Of a DNA stretch of 64,000 bases, positions 17,231 to 27,199 are shown piece by piece. Within the stretch, counting starts at the first letter, position 1. Each line of letters starts with the position of its first letter. The notes under the pieces were generated by a model. The model did not search any database, was not told where the DNA came from, and was given only the letters and a program-made list of their open reading frames with translations. The translations under genes and the position numbers were made by a program. Origin of the DNA: Virgibacillus phasianinus (GTDB lineage Bacteria; Bacillota; Bacilli; Bacillales; Amphibacillaceae); contig NZ_CP022315.1 in NCBI RefSeq assembly GCF_002216775.1, positions 3,100,001-3,164,000 of the forward strand. The letters are read 5' to 3'.

Positions 17231-18163
17231 ATGGCTCTAGATTCACAAGTAAAAGTAATCCTAGACCAAATTAATGCAATACCTTCACCAGCCTGGGACC
17301 AAATAACCGCCCAGGCTTATAGAAAAATGGCGGCACAGAGTATGGATATGGACAGCGAAAAGGAGGAGGTCAAGGAAGTAAAGGATCAAACAATTCCGTT
17401 GGAGGGAAGATCTCTGCCTATCCGTGTATATACACCGGAAGGAGAGGCACCACAACCTGCTTTAATATTTTATCATGGCGGTGGCTGGGTAATTGGGGAT
17501 CTTGATAGTCATGATTCTGTTTGCAGATTGCTGGCAAACAGAGCACAATGTGTTGTTATCTCGGTAGATTATCGTTTAGCTCCAGAACATAAATTCCCGG
17601 CAGCAGTAGAAGATGCATATGACTCATTACACTGGGTTGCGACACATGCCGCCGAGTTTAATATCGACAAGAATCGGATTGCGGTAGGCGGGGATAGTGC
17701 TGGGGGGAATTTAGCAGCTGTTGCGTGTATTATCGCCAAGGAAAGAAAGTTTCCAAACATTGCGTATCAAATGCTGATTTACCCATCCACAGGCTATGAC
17801 AAGGCTCCTAATTCCATGCGTGAAAATGCGGAAGGTTATCTGTTAACCGTCAACCAGATGAATTGGTTTCGGGATCAGTATTTCAGTAGTGAGGAAGAAT
17901 TACAGAACCCTTATGCATCACCGCTACTATACTCAAATCATGAGAATTTGCCGCCGACGTTGATTATGACAGCTCAGTATGATCCGCTTCGTGATGTTGG
18001 CAAAGCGTATGCAGAAAAGCTTGAGGAAAATGGCATTGACGTTTATTACAGGAACTATGAGGGATTGATTCATGGGTTTGCAAATTTTCATAAACTAGTT
18101 GATAAAGCAAATGAAGCTCTTTTGGAAGCTGCAGCACAGCTTCGTAAAGCATTCACTGGTTAA
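17231..18163 (+). CDS. Alpha/beta hydrolase, hormone-sensitive-lipase-type esterase
   Basis: Cytoplasmic carboxylesterase of 310 aa. The oxyanion-hole motif HGGGWVIGD lies near residue 81 and the nucleophile elbow GDSAGGNLAA near residue 155. The acid is in YDPLRDVG (about 253), and the catalytic His is in LIHGFANF (about 283). The N-terminal cap region (about 1-50) is present. It starts at ATG 17231 with AAGGGG upstream. It is monocistronic between an unknown secreted gene and thyA. The natural ester substrate is unknown. Confidence 0.92.
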   Translation: MALDSQVKVILDQINAIPSPAWDQITAQAYRKMAAQSMDMDSEKEEVKEVKDQTIPLEGRSLPIRVYTPEGEAPQPALIFYHGGGWVIGDLDSHDSVCRLLANRAQCVVISVDYRLAPEHKFPAAVEDAYDSLHWVATHAAEFNIDKNRIAVGGDSAGGNLAAVACIIAKERKFPNIAYQMLIYPSTGYDKAPNSMRENAEGYLLTVNQMNWFRDQYFSSEEELQNPYASPLLYSNHENLPPTLIMTAQYDPLRDVGKAYAEKLEENGIDVYYRNYEGLIHGFANFHKLVDKANEALLEAAAQLRKAFTG

Positions 18164-18284
18164 ATTTGTTTTATTTTTTCCATATGTCTCAACGGCAAAA
18201 ACTTATGAATATACTCTAAAACCGGGTTAGGGATATGTTACAATAGGTGCATGAATATAAAGGAAAAGGTGGAGGCAGTAAATA

Positions 18285-19238
18285 ATGAATGGTGAGCAGG
18301 CATATTTAGACATGTGTAAGCATGTTCTTCATAATGGCAATAAAAAAGGGGACCGAACAAACACGGGCACTTATTCCGTATTTGGGTACCAACTTCGGTT
18401 CGATTTAAGTCAGGGCTTTCCGCTTTTAACCACAAAACGGGTACCATTTCGACTTGTGGCGAGTGAATTACTATGGTTTATAAAAGGGGATACAAATATT
18501 CGTTACCTCTTGGAAAATAATAATAATATTTGGAATGAGTGGGCATTTAAAAGCTGGGTTGAAAGTGAAGAATACACTGGTCCTAATATGACCGACTTTG
18601 GGAACCGTTGCCAGGTAGACAGCGCATTCAATAATCAATACCGGGAACAAATGACGCTTTTTAAAGATAAGGTCCTACAGGATGATGCATTTGCAGCTAA
18701 ATTTGGAGATCTAGGTTCTGTGTACGGTAAACAGTGGCGCGATTGGAAAACATCACAGAATAAAACGATTGACCAATTAAAAGAAGTGGTGGATTCCATC
18801 CGTACTAACCCAGATTCCAGAAGACATATTGTCTCTGCTTGGAACCCGGAAGATGTACCATCTATGGCATTACCACCATGCCATACAATGTTCCAATTTT
18901 ATGTTGCTAACGGCAAATTGTCTTGTCAGCTATACCAGCGCAGTGCGGATATCTTTTTAGGCGTACCATTTAATATTGCGAGTTATGCATTATTAACCCA
19001 CTTGATTGCACATGAGTGTAATTTAGAAGTTGGGGATTTCATCCATACATTTGGTGATGCTCATATATATTCAAACCATATTGAACAGGTTAACGTTCAA
19101 CTTGGGCGGGATGTCAGAGATTTTCCTGAACTTATTTTAGATAAAGACAAAACAAGTATATTTGATTTTGATGTGAACGATTTCGAATTGAAAAATTATC
19201 ATCCGCATCCAACAATTAAAGCACCAATAGCTGTATAA
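18285..19238 (+). CDS. thyA: Thymidylate synthase
   Basis: Converts dUMP and methylene-THF to dTMP and DHF. The product is 317 aa, the long form with an insert at about residues 85-140, as in Lactobacillus casei and Staphylococcus. The catalytic Cys is about residue 198 ([12 protein letters not shown]). The phosphate-binding Arg residues and [12 protein letters not shown] are present, and the nucleotide motif [21 protein letters not shown] is intact. The start has a GGTGGAGG site. It is followed 15 bp later by dfrA, which recycles the DHF it makes. Confidence 0.97.
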   Translation: MNGEQAYLDMCKHVLHNGNKKGDRTNTGTYSVFGYQLRFDLSQGFPLLTTKRVPFRLVASELLWFIKGDTNIRYLLENNNNIWNEWAFKSWVESEEYTGPNMTDFGNRCQVDSAFNNQYREQMTLFKDKVLQDDAFAAKFGDLGSVYGKQWRDWKTSQNKTIDQLKEVVDSIRTNPDSRRHIVSAWNPEDVPSMALPPCHTMFQFYVANGKLSCQLYQRSADIFLGVPFNIASYALLTHLIAHECNLEVGDFIHTFGDAHIYSNHIEQVNVQLGRDVRDFPELILDKDKTSIFDFDVNDFELKNYHPHPTIKAPIAV

Positions 19239-19253
19239 ACAGGAGGTTTCATA

Positions 19254-19745
19254 ATGATATCATTTGTTGTGGCAATGGATCGTAATCGGGTAATAGGTTT
19301 AAACAATGATTTACCATGGCATTTACCGAAAGACTTTAAATTTTTTAAAGAGAAAACAACCGGGCATACGATGATTATGGGCCGAAAAACGTATGATTCA
19401 CTGGGCGGACCATTACCAAACCGTAAAAATGTTGTTTTAACCGGCCAAGACCCGTCATATCCAGACGATGTTGACGTTATTCATGATATTGACACGATTA
19501 AAAAATGGAATGAACAATATGGTGACGATGAATTATTCGTAATTGGTGGGGCGAAGGTTTTTGAACAGGTTCTTCCATTTACTGATCGTATGTATATTAC
19601 GTGGATTGATGAATCATTCGAAGGCGATACCAGGTTCCCCGAGTTTTCGGAGGATGATTGGAATTTAACCAACAGGGAAAAAGGCGAAAAGGACGAAAAA
19701 AATCCATATGATTACTATTTTCTCCAGTATGACCGAAAAAAGTGA
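19254..19745 (+). CDS. dfrA: Dihydrofolate reductase
   Basis: NADPH-dependent reduction of DHF to THF. The product is 163 aa, the standard chromosomal length. The family signature VIGLNNDLPWHLPKDFKFFK is at residues 13-32, with the active-site acidic residue replaced in the usual way by D27 (PKD). The cofactor motifs MGRKTYDSLG and FVIGGAKVFEQVLP are also clear. Start ATG 19254 has AGGAGG. It is coupled to thyA upstream. mobA starts one base after its stop. Confidence 0.96.
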   Translation: MISFVVAMDRNRVIGLNNDLPWHLPKDFKFFKEKTTGHTMIMGRKTYDSLGGPLPNRKNVVLTGQDPSYPDDVDVIHDIDTIKKWNEQYGDDELFVIGGAKVFEQVLPFTDRMYITWIDESFEGDTRFPEFSEDDWNLTNREKGEKDEKNPYDYYFLQYDRKK

Positions 19746-19746
19746 T

Positions 19747-20325
19747 ATGAAAATATGCAGTGTTATTCTGGCGGGAGGACATTCGACCAGGATGGGAACA
19801 AACAAGGCACTCCTTCCCCTGGGAAATAAGAGCGTTATCGAATACATTGCAGATGAAATGGAAAGCATAAACTCTAAGGTTGTTATTAACTCGAATAACG
19901 CCGCTATATTTTCGCATCTTGGATTACCGATCATTAAGGATAACTATTTAGACCAGGGTCCGTTAGCTGGAATGGAAGCAGCACTATCCCAGGTAGATGT
20001 TGACATTTGTATTTTTAGTGCATGTGATACTCCTTTTGTTAATCGGCAAGTCTACTATCATCTTTTGGGACAGTTATCCGAATATGATGCAGTCGTTCCC
20101 GTATATGAAGATACAATGCACCCGCTGTCAGGAATTTATCGTAAACGGATTGCGCTCAGGGTTCGAAAACAATTAGCAGGCGGGGAGCGGAAGGTCAGAA
20201 AATTATTTGACCATATTAACATAAAGTTTGTTGATGAATTTGGTGATATTCCGCCATACGTTCTGGTAAGACACTTTTTTAATATGAACAATAGGGCACA
20301 ATATGAAAAAGCCAAATGGTTATAG
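19747..20325 (+). CDS. mobA: Molybdenum cofactor guanylyltransferase
   Basis: Transfers GMP from GTP to molybdopterin-Mo to form the bis-MGD cofactor. The product is 192 aa. The nucleotidyltransferase signature LAGGHSTRMGTNKALLPLG is at residues 8-26, and the GTP/metal site is visible as DQGPLAGMEAAL and SACDTPFV. ATG 19747 follows the dfrA stop directly. ATG 19729 and 19708 are in frame but lie inside dfrA and lack better sites. No other moco genes lie in the window, so it is an isolated member read with the folate pair. Confidence 0.88.
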   Translation: MKICSVILAGGHSTRMGTNKALLPLGNKSVIEYIADEMESINSKVVINSNNAAIFSHLGLPIIKDNYLDQGPLAGMEAALSQVDVDICIFSACDTPFVNRQVYYHLLGQLSEYDAVVPVYEDTMHPLSGIYRKRIALRVRKQLAGGERKVRKLFDHINIKFVDEFGDIPPYVLVRHFFNMNNRAQYEKAKWL

Positions 20326-20470
20326 GTTGTTATCCCGTTTAAAATCGTGTTAAACTGATAGCGAATAATGGTAAATGCTAATGTGAACATTATGTGTATT
20401 TTAGTAAAATAATACCATGGGGCGTGGATAAGCAGTATAATGAAATTATCTTATAAAGAGGGTGTTATAT

Positions 20471-20677
20471 ATGTTATCAAGTATTGGGGTTCCGGGATTA
20501 ATTTTAATTCTCGTAATTGCTTTAGTTGTGTTTGGCCCAAAGAAATTGCCGGAAATTGGAAAAGCTACTGGTCAAACGTTGCGTGAATTTAAAAATTCCG
20601 CTCGCGATTTAACAAGCGATGCTGCCGATGAAATAAAAGAGGCAAAGACAATTGTTAAGGGTAAAGATAACAAATAA
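20471..20677 (+). CDS. tatA: Sec-independent translocase subunit TatA (first copy)
   Basis: Pore-forming subunit of the twin-arginine translocase, which exports folded proteins. The product is 68 aa. An N-terminal membrane helix ([17 protein letters not shown]), the [11 protein letters not shown] hinge and an amphipathic helix with a charged tail are diagnostic. ATG 20471 with GAGGG upstream is preferred to GTG 20462. It is followed by a close paralogue and tatC. Confidence 0.94.
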   Translation: MLSSIGVPGLILILVIALVVFGPKKLPEIGKATGQTLREFKNSARDLTSDAADEIKEAKTIVKGKDNK

Positions 20678-20698
20678 TATTTTGCGGAGTGATGTTAC

Positions 20699-20899
20699 AT
20701 GTTAAGCAATATAGGAGTACCGGGATTAATTATCATTCTCATAATCGCCTTGGTTGTATTTGGCCCATCTAAATTACCTGAAATAGGTAAATCCTTTGGC
20801 AGTTCCTTAAGGGAATTTAAGAATGCTACAAAAGACATTATGAGTGACGATGATTCGGAACATAAAGATAAACACGACAAAGCATCAACTAAAAACTAA
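20699..20899 (+). CDS. tatA: Sec-independent translocase subunit TatA (second copy)
   Basis: Protein of 66 aa, nearly identical in its first 35 residues to the preceding TatA ([33 protein letters not shown]), with a divergent His- and Lys-rich tail. The start ATG 20699 has GGAGTGATG. The 21-bp gap to the first copy, and similarity concentrated in the membrane and hinge regions, suggest tandem duplication. tatC follows after about 70 bp. Confidence 0.94.
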   Translation: MLSNIGVPGLIIILIIALVVFGPSKLPEIGKSFGSSLREFKNATKDIMSDDDSEHKDKHDKASTKN

Positions 20900-20970
20900 T
20901 TCATGTTGGAAGGTGTAGGGGAAATAGCCTTACATCTTCTTTTGCGCTTAGGCCCTAGGAGAGTGAAATA

Positions 20971-21726
20971 ATGTCTGAAGAAGAGCAGAATCTACTTGAA
21001 AAAGAAATGAATGTCACCGGACATTTATCTGAGCTTAGAAATCGATTAATTGTTACAGCCATCTTTTTTGTGATATTTTTTATTGTGGGATTTATCTATG
21101 TGAAAGATATATATGGCTTTTTTGTTAACGACCTGGATTTTACGCTGAATGTTATTAGTCCTGGTGAAATTATATGGATTTACTTTTCAATGGCCGGACT
21201 TGTTGCATTAGTTGGGACAATCCCGATTTTATGTTTACAAATCTGGTTGTTTATAAAACCGGGATTGACCCCTAATGAACAAAAAGCATCTTTGGCATAC
21301 ATACCAGCAATTTTTATTCTATTTATAATTGGTTTGACGTTTGGCTACATTCTATTTATTAAACTTATATTGCCATTCCTTTTATCATTGAATGAAGGGA
21401 TGTTTAATGAACTTTTCACCGTTGATAAATATTTCAAGTTTATGCTGCATGTAACAATACCGTTTGCAATCCTTTTTGAAATACCAATTATAGCCATGTT
21501 CCTGACAAGCCTTGGTATTATTACACCGGACTACATGAGAAAGGTTAGGAAATACGCATACTTCATTTTAGTAATTATTGGAACTATTGTGACACCGCCA
21601 GATTTCGTGCTGCAAACCATTGTTGCTGTTCCGTTGATTATTTTATATGAAATTAGTATTTATTGTTCTAGGGCTGTTTACAAGAAGAAGTTAAAGAAGC
21701 ATCAGGAATTTATGAATGAAGAGTAA
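20971..21726 (+). CDS. tatC: Sec-independent translocase subunit TatC
   Basis: Receptor subunit that binds the twin-arginine signal peptide. The product is 251 aa with six membrane segments. The N-terminal motif HLSELRNRLIVTAI (residues 17-30) and the conserved Glu/Pro loop region (FKPGLTPNEQKA near 95, TPPDFVLQ near 210) are family marks. ATG 20971 has AGGAGAG. Together with the two tatA genes it forms a minimal Gram-positive TatAC system. No obvious twin-arginine substrate gene is adjacent. Confidence 0.95.
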   Translation: MSEEEQNLLEKEMNVTGHLSELRNRLIVTAIFFVIFFIVGFIYVKDIYGFFVNDLDFTLNVISPGEIIWIYFSMAGLVALVGTIPILCLQIWLFIKPGLTPNEQKASLAYIPAIFILFIIGLTFGYILFIKLILPFLLSLNEGMFNELFTVDKYFKFMLHVTIPFAILFEIPIIAMFLTSLGIITPDYMRKVRKYAYFILVIIGTIVTPPDFVLQTIVAVPLIILYEISIYCSRAVYKKKLKKHQEFMNEE

Positions 21727-21742
21727 GTGAGGTGCACAGGGG

Positions 21743-21961
21743 ATGCGTTCATTTTATCATTTTATTTTGACCTACCGGGGAAAAAAGAAGCCGACAGACC
21801 AAAGCCGTCTAGCGGAATTCGTTTTTTATGATGACGGTTTTCCCAAATACTCAACAGATTATAACGAGATTAGTAATTATTTGGAATGGAACAGTCCATT
21901 TACAAATGCCTTGCAAGTGTTCGATGAACTTTGGGATGTATATAGAATGAAAGAACAATAA
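21743..21961 (+). CDS. yozE: YozE-family protein (UPF0346)
   Basis: Small soluble protein of 72 aa. The family pattern is clear: MRSFYHFILTYRG, then LAEFVFYDDGFPKYS, then the SAM-like helical end ISNYLEWNSPF...FDELWDVY. It has a GAGGTG site and follows tatC by 16 bp, so it is probably co-transcribed. The function of the family is unknown. A hairpin begins at its stop codon. Confidence 0.85.
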   Translation: MRSFYHFILTYRGKKKPTDQSRLAEFVFYDDGFPKYSTDYNEISNYLEWNSPFTNALQVFDELWDVYRMKEQ

Positions 21962-21986
21962 AGCTTGCTCAGGATGAGCAAGCTTT
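21960..21986 (+). terminator. Terminator after yozE
   Basis: AAAGCTTGCTC (21960-21970) pairs with GAGCAAGCTTT (21976-21986) around AGGAT. The T tract is weak. Confidence 0.7.
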
Positions 21987-22074
21987 ATTGCATGGAAATG
22001 GATAGAATGAAGGAAAAAGACAGTTCAATCCGTGTTTGTTCTTCCGTTTCCAAACTGAATTTCCTTTTCTACAG

Positions 22075-22094
22075 TATAATCGAATGAACATTCT
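22075..22094 (+). promoter_or_regulatory. Putative sbcDC -10 box with adjacent LexA-like box
   Basis: TATAAT (22075-22080) is followed directly by CGAATGAACATTCT (22081-22094). That sequence is palindromic (GAAT-N4-ATTC) and close to the Bacillus LexA consensus CGAAC-N4-GTTCG. No good -35 box is seen. SOS control of sbcDC is inference. Confidence 0.4.
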
Positions 22095-22163
22095 CTAATC
22101 CAGGATACTGATAAAGTTAAATAAAATCATGATAAAATGATAGTAGAAAAAGGAGGAGTAATA

Positions 22164-23315
22164 ATGAAAATTTTACATACAGCCGATTGGCATTTGGGGA
22201 AAATAGTAAATAGTGTCCATATGACGGATGAACAGGATATTATTTTAAATCAACTATTGGAAATTATTGAGCTTGAACAGCCTGACGTAATTATTATTGC
22301 AGGTGATTTATATGATCGGGCGGTTCCGCCAAAAGAGGCTGTCGAATTACTTAACAGGGTATTAACAACATTGATCGTTGATTTAAAAATTCCCGTATTG
22401 GCGATTGCCGGAAATCATGATAGTCCTGATCGGTTAGATTTCGGAACACAATTGTTCCGGTCACAGCAATTGTATCTTCAATCAAAGCTTGATACAAATG
22501 CAGAGCCAATTATCATTCATGATGATGATGGACCTGTTTATTTTCACCTAGTTCCCTACACAGAGCCGGCAGAAGTGCGTGCATTATTAGATGATGAATC
22601 AATCCATTCACACCATAGTGCAATGGCAGCCATCCTCAATAAAATAAAAGGCGCATATGATATGAATGAACGGCACGTGTTCGTTGGTCATGCTTTTATA
22701 GCCGGTGGAATGGAATCAGAATCGGAAGAGCGTTTATCAATGGTTGGCGGAAGTCCGTATGTTGATGTTGGCCTTTTCAACGACTTTTCGTATGTTGCTT
22801 TAGGGCATTTGCATCAGGCACAACGAATAAAGAGTGATGTAATTCGCTATAGCGGATCTATTCTTAAATATTCTTTTTCAGAGGCAACACATAACAAGTC
22901 TGTGACAATAGTCAATATGGATCATGATGGAACGTGTGAACTGTCCTATATTCCATTAAAAGCGAGACATGATATGCAGGTGGTGGAGGGGTATTTTGAA
23001 GATTTACTTAATCAGCCCATTCTAAATAAAGAGGATTATCTGCACATCATTTTATTGGACAAGGGACAGATCATTGATCCTATGAATAAACTCCGAAAAA
23101 TTTATCCAAATATATTGCGATTAGAACGTAAATCATTTTCATCATCCACCAGTTTAAATGAGCTGCAAAAAATAAGACAACAGCAAACAAAATCACACAC
23201 GGAACTATTCGCTCAATTCTACGAGGAAATTAAAGGTGAACAGATACCCGAATCAAGCCTGCACCATATTGATAAAATCGTACAACAACTTGTAATCGAT
23301 GAAAGGGGTGAATAG
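22164..23315 (+). CDS. sbcD: Exonuclease SbcD (Mre11-type nuclease subunit)
   Basis: Mn-dependent nuclease subunit of SbcCD, which cleaves hairpins and blocked DNA ends. ATG 22164 with AAAGGAGGAG is preferred over the longer frame (383 aa). Metallophosphoesterase motifs in order: HTADWHLGK (about 5-13), AGDLYDRA (about 46-53), AGNHDSPDRL (about 83-92), GHAFIAGG and GHLHQAQR (about 188 and 219). The capping domain follows. sbcC starts 2 bp after the stop. Confidence 0.96.
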   Translation: MKILHTADWHLGKIVNSVHMTDEQDIILNQLLEIIELEQPDVIIIAGDLYDRAVPPKEAVELLNRVLTTLIVDLKIPVLAIAGNHDSPDRLDFGTQLFRSQQLYLQSKLDTNAEPIIIHDDDGPVYFHLVPYTEPAEVRALLDDESIHSHHSAMAAILNKIKGAYDMNERHVFVGHAFIAGGMESESEERLSMVGGSPYVDVGLFNDFSYVALGHLHQAQRIKSDVIRYSGSILKYSFSEATHNKSVTIVNMDHDGTCELSYIPLKARHDMQVVEGYFEDLLNQPILNKEDYLHIILLDKGQIIDPMNKLRKIYPNILRLERKSFSSSTSLNELQKIRQQQTKSHTELFAQFYEEIKGEQIPESSLHHIDKIVQQLVIDERGE

Positions 23316-23317
23316 AC

Positions 23318-26300
23318 ATGCGCGCAATTTCATTAAGTGTTAGTGCGTTCGGTCCATATTGGGACCAACAAACTGTAGATTTTAATGAATTAGGTGATGA
23401 ATCAATTTTTCTTATTACAGGCCCAACCGGTGCTGGTAAGACTACCATTTTTGATGCGATTTGTTATGCATTATATGGACGAGCAAGTGGCTCAGATCGT
23501 GATCAGGATTCCTTACGAAGCCATTTCGCAACCCTCGATGATCAAACAGAAGTACAATTTCATTTTGCATTGAATCGCAAGGAATATATCGTGTCACGCA
23601 GTCCGAAACAGTATAAGAAAAAGGAACGTGGCGAAGGGTATACAGATGATCCTCCCAAGGCTGTCCTATATGAAGTGAGGGATGGAGAAAAAGTCTTGCT
23701 TTATTCCCGGATAAAAGAAGTAAATGAAACTTTGGAAAATAAGCTAGGATTCGATTATGAGCAATTTCGAAAAATGATTCTTATACCACAGGGTGAGTTT
23801 CGCAAGTTAATTTCCGAGAATAGCAAGGAACGTGAGGCAGTCCTGCAAAATATTTTTCATACGTATTTCTACGAACGAATGACCGATCAGTTAAAATCCG
23901 AAGCAAGGAATTTAAAGGAAAAGATTACATTTATTGAGCAGTCCATCCAACAAGAGTTAACGAAGATTGACTGGACAAGCATCCACCCGGAACAAGCAGA
24001 TACCATTACTGTGCTTTTACAAAAACTGGAGGATGAAATCGAAACAACAAAAAAGTTAAGTGGAGAGGAAGATTTAAGGAAAACAAAGCAGTCCGAAAAA
24101 GTTCAACACCTTCAAAAGATATTGCAAGACGGCAAAGCACTTGAAGATAAGTATGTGCAAAAGGAAAGAATAGAGAGGGAACAAAAGCAATTAAAGCAAC
24201 AAGAAGGAAGAATTGAAAAAACAAAAGAAAGACTAAAAGCTGCGGAAAACGCTGCTAAAGTCTTTCCTTTTGAGGAACAAATGAAGGTACGCAAGACGGA
24301 ATGGATGAATGAAAGGGACGGATTGAAAATACAGCGGGATTTACTGACAGAACTTCAACATAAGTTCGATACAATTGCTGGCTCCTATAATGAGCAGCTC
24401 GAACAAGAGGACGCACGCAATCAATACAAGGAAATGATCAGTAAAGAAAAGCAGCAGTTAGAATATGTAAAGATGTATGTAAAATTACACAAAGCAACAA
24501 TGGAAATAACCAAAGAGCGAGATGAATTATCCAAACAGCTAGCCAATTTGCAGGATAAATTAGAAAGAATGGATCGGGATATCGATAAAAAGGACTCCAC
24601 ACTGCAAAATGAACAAAAAATAACGAAACAATACTATGATATGAAAGAACAATATGAGAAAGCAATTACGATCAGTAAGCAGCTTGAAAGGCTTAATTAT
24701 GAGTTTGAAATGTTGCAGGGGCTGCGTAAAAGTTATAAACAGATAGAAAAAACCTTTCAGCAAAAACAACTGAAATTGCGAAAGCTTAAAGAGGATTATC
24801 GTAAGTTGCAAACAGCACAAAAAGAAGAGTATGCTGTTTTACTAGCCAGTACATTAGATTATCATACACCGTGTCCTGTATGCGGATCACTGGAGCACCC
24901 AGCCTTAGCTGCACCACATGATCATTTGGTAGATACAGCCTTACTAGAGAATACAGAGAAAAACCTCAAACAACAGGAACAAGATATAGAAGATTATCAA
25001 CAAATATATGTAAACAGTAAATCAGAAGGGCAAAGCCAACGACTATTGGTCGATAAGTTAGAGGAGGAATTAAAGGAAAAAATAGATAACTATAATCAAG
25101 GGAACATCAGACAGCTGATAGCTATGTGGAATGAAAAAATTAGCGAGGTCAATAATAAGAGAGATATGTTATCCAAACAGCTCGAAGCATTACAACAGAC
25201 AAAGACCGACAAAGAAGCACTTAAAGCGGAAAAAGAAAAAGTTAAACAAACGTTTGATCAATGTTCTAAAGACTACCAAACCGCGCATGAAAAGCTATTA
25301 AAATATGAAACAAAAGTAGATGAGTTGCGAAAAAATATTCCCGAAGATATTACAGATCCGGCACAATTCGAACAGGAAATTGTTAATAAAGAGCGAACAT
25401 ATGTAAAATGGGTTAACACTTGGGAACAACTAAAGAAAGATTATCAAGATACGCGTGAAGCTATGCAGAAAAAACAAACAATTATTGAAGAAAAGCAAAA
25501 AACTGTGAACAGGGCAGATGAAAATTATCTAAGGCAACATAAGCTATTTAAAGAGCATGTTGCATCATCCGGGTTTACATCAATTGAAAACTACCAACTT
25601 TCAACACTTTCAACAGATGAACAGCAGCAACTAACAGAAACAGTCAAGGAGTATGAAAAACGTTGTGATGAGCTGGTTTATTCGTTAAAAACACTTAATG
25701 GTGAAATAAAAGATCAAACCCGGCCGGATATCCAAAAATTGGATAATGAATTACAAACTGCGCAGACAGAATTGGAACAGATCTGTGAAAAACTGCAGCT
25801 TTTACAGATGAAAATAAAAAATGACGAGCAGACTTTCCAATCTATTACCAGGCAGCTATCAAATCAACAACAGCTGGAAAACGACTTTTACACAATTGGT
25901 GAACTTGCCGATCTGGCTCATGGAAATAATTCACTGAGGCTTTCGTTTGAACGCTATGTGCTGGCATCATTCCTGGATGAAATCATCTTACAGGCTAATT
26001 TACGATTAGACCGCATGAGCGACCACCGTTATCAATTAATTAGAAGTGGGCAGGTGGCGAAGAGGGGAGCGCAAAGCGGGTTAGATTTGGAGGTATTAGA
26101 TCACCATACAGGTCAACAGCGATCTGTGAAAACGTTATCTGGTGGTGAAGGATTTAAAGCTTCTCTAAGTCTGGCATTAGGGCTTGCCGATGTTGTACAG
26201 ACCCATGCCGGTGGTGTTCAGTTAGATACTCTGTTTATAGATGAGGGTTTCGGAACGTTGGATGAAGTTTCATTGCAGCAAGCAATTAATTGTTTGAAGG

Positions 26301-26434
26301 ATTTACAGCAAAGCAACCGGCTGCTTGGAATTATTTCACATGTGCCGCACCTGAAAAACGAGATACATGCGAAGCTTCAGGTTACACCTTCACACAACGG
26401 ATCAACATTTGGATTTCAATTTGGTCAAGTCTAA
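23318..26434 (+). CDS. sbcC: Exonuclease SbcC (Rad50-type ATPase subunit)
   Basis: SMC-like ATPase partner of SbcD. The product is 1038 aa. Walker A GPTGAGKTTIFD is near residue 34. Two long coiled-coil arms (about 175-500 and 540-860) flank the zinc hook CPVCGS at about residue 518. The ABC signature LSGGEGFKASLSLALGLA is near 940, and Walker B with the D-loop DTLFIDEGFGTLDE near 973. The start ATG 23318 has GGGGTGA inside the end of sbcD, so the two are coupled. All key residues are present. Confidence 0.97.
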   Translation: MRAISLSVSAFGPYWDQQTVDFNELGDESIFLITGPTGAGKTTIFDAICYALYGRASGSDRDQDSLRSHFATLDDQTEVQFHFALNRKEYIVSRSPKQYKKKERGEGYTDDPPKAVLYEVRDGEKVLLYSRIKEVNETLENKLGFDYEQFRKMILIPQGEFRKLISENSKEREAVLQNIFHTYFYERMTDQLKSEARNLKEKITFIEQSIQQELTKIDWTSIHPEQADTITVLLQKLEDEIETTKKLSGEEDLRKTKQSEKVQHLQKILQDGKALEDKYVQKERIEREQKQLKQQEGRIEKTKERLKAAENAAKVFPFEEQMKVRKTEWMNERDGLKIQRDLLTELQHKFDTIAGSYNEQLEQEDARNQYKEMISKEKQQLEYVKMYVKLHKATMEITKERDELSKQLANLQDKLERMDRDIDKKDSTLQNEQKITKQYYDMKEQYEKAITISKQLERLNYEFEMLQGLRKSYKQIEKTFQQKQLKLRKLKEDYRKLQTAQKEEYAVLLASTLDYHTPCPVCGSLEHPALAAPHDHLVDTALLENTEKNLKQQEQDIEDYQQIYVNSKSEGQSQRLLVDKLEEELKEKIDNYNQGNIRQLIAMWNEKISEVNNKRDMLSKQLEALQQTKTDKEALKAEKEKVKQTFDQCSKDYQTAHEKLLKYETKVDELRKNIPEDITDPAQFEQEIVNKERTYVKWVNTWEQLKKDYQDTREAMQKKQTIIEEKQKTVNRADENYLRQHKLFKEHVASSGFTSIENYQLSTLSTDEQQQLTETVKEYEKRCDELVYSLKTLNGEIKDQTRPDIQKLDNELQTAQTELEQICEKLQLLQMKIKNDEQTFQSITRQLSNQQQLENDFYTIGELADLAHGNNSLRLSFERYVLASFLDEIILQANLRLDRMSDHRYQLIRSGQVAKRGAQSGLDLEVLDHHTGQQRSVKTLSGGEGFKASLSLALGLADVVQTHAGGVQLDTLFIDEGFGTLDEVSLQQAINCLKDLQQSNRLLGIISHVPHLKNEIHAKLQVTPSHNGSTFGFQFGQV

Positions 26435-26666
26435 TTAATAACAAGGGTATTAATTTTTCGATAAAACACGTCAATAAACGCAGGGATTATTAAAATAATT
26501 GTTGTAACCTGCGCTTTCCCGGGAAATACTAATGGAATATTTCTATATTTCCAGCAAATAGTATTTGTCCGATGGCTGGATAATTCATTCATATGAAAAG
26601 CCTACACCAATCCAGGTATTTTACGTAAACTATTTAAAGAAAACATATAGAAATGAGGGATGCAAC

Positions 26667-27107
26667 ATGTTTCCTATGAACAATCGTCCACCTGTTCAAG
26701 AACGGCAAATCTATGACCCGTTCAGCATACGACCGTATCATGCAAACAGGTATCCAGCTCCAAAACCAAGGACATCGATTCCTGCATCGATTGCATCATT
26801 TTTAAACCCAAGCTCAGGTGGACTAAATAAAACACTTGCCAATGTTCAAAAGGTAATGAATATGGCGGAGTCAGCAGCACCTATGATTAAAGAATATGGA
26901 CCAATGGTTAAAAACCTGCCGGCGATGCTGAAAATGATGAAAGCATTAAATGCATCAGATACTGATGATTCAGAGACAGATGATTCAGAAGTTGAGTCAT
27001 TTAATACCGCGGAAGAACACCCAATAGCAGCGAGTGAACCTGTTCATAAAACCAAAAGGACAAATGAACCAAAAACCAGACAATCAAAACCGAAATTATT
27101 TATTTAA
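26667..27107 (+). CDS. yqfQ: YqfQ/VrrA-like protein
   Basis: Protein of 146 aa. A proline-rich N-terminus (about 1-50) leads to a conserved core (about 60-95) of LNKTLANVQKVMNMAESAAPMIKEYGPMVKNLPAMLKMMKAL. That core is the mark of YqfQ-like (VrrA) proteins of Bacilli. An Asp/Ser/Glu-rich tail with Lys at the end follows. ATG 26667 (GAGGGATG site) is preferred to an upstream frame without a site. The function is unknown; some family members vary in repeat number. Confidence 0.75.
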   Translation: MFPMNNRPPVQERQIYDPFSIRPYHANRYPAPKPRTSIPASIASFLNPSSGGLNKTLANVQKVMNMAESAAPMIKEYGPMVKNLPAMLKMMKALNASDTDDSETDDSEVESFNTAEEHPIAASEPVHKTKRTNEPKTRQSKPKLFI

Positions 27108-27199
27108 TAAGAAAATCTTGCAACTAAGCCGTACACTTGATTTTTTTCGTAAAAAAAGAAAAAATAGAGAGAGGTTATAATCAGATTGGAGGAAAGGTC

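Noticed and set aside
19597-19934. Minus-strand frames of 89-106 aa over dfrA and mobA
   Set aside because: Antisense to two intact, recognisable enzymes; no ribosome site.
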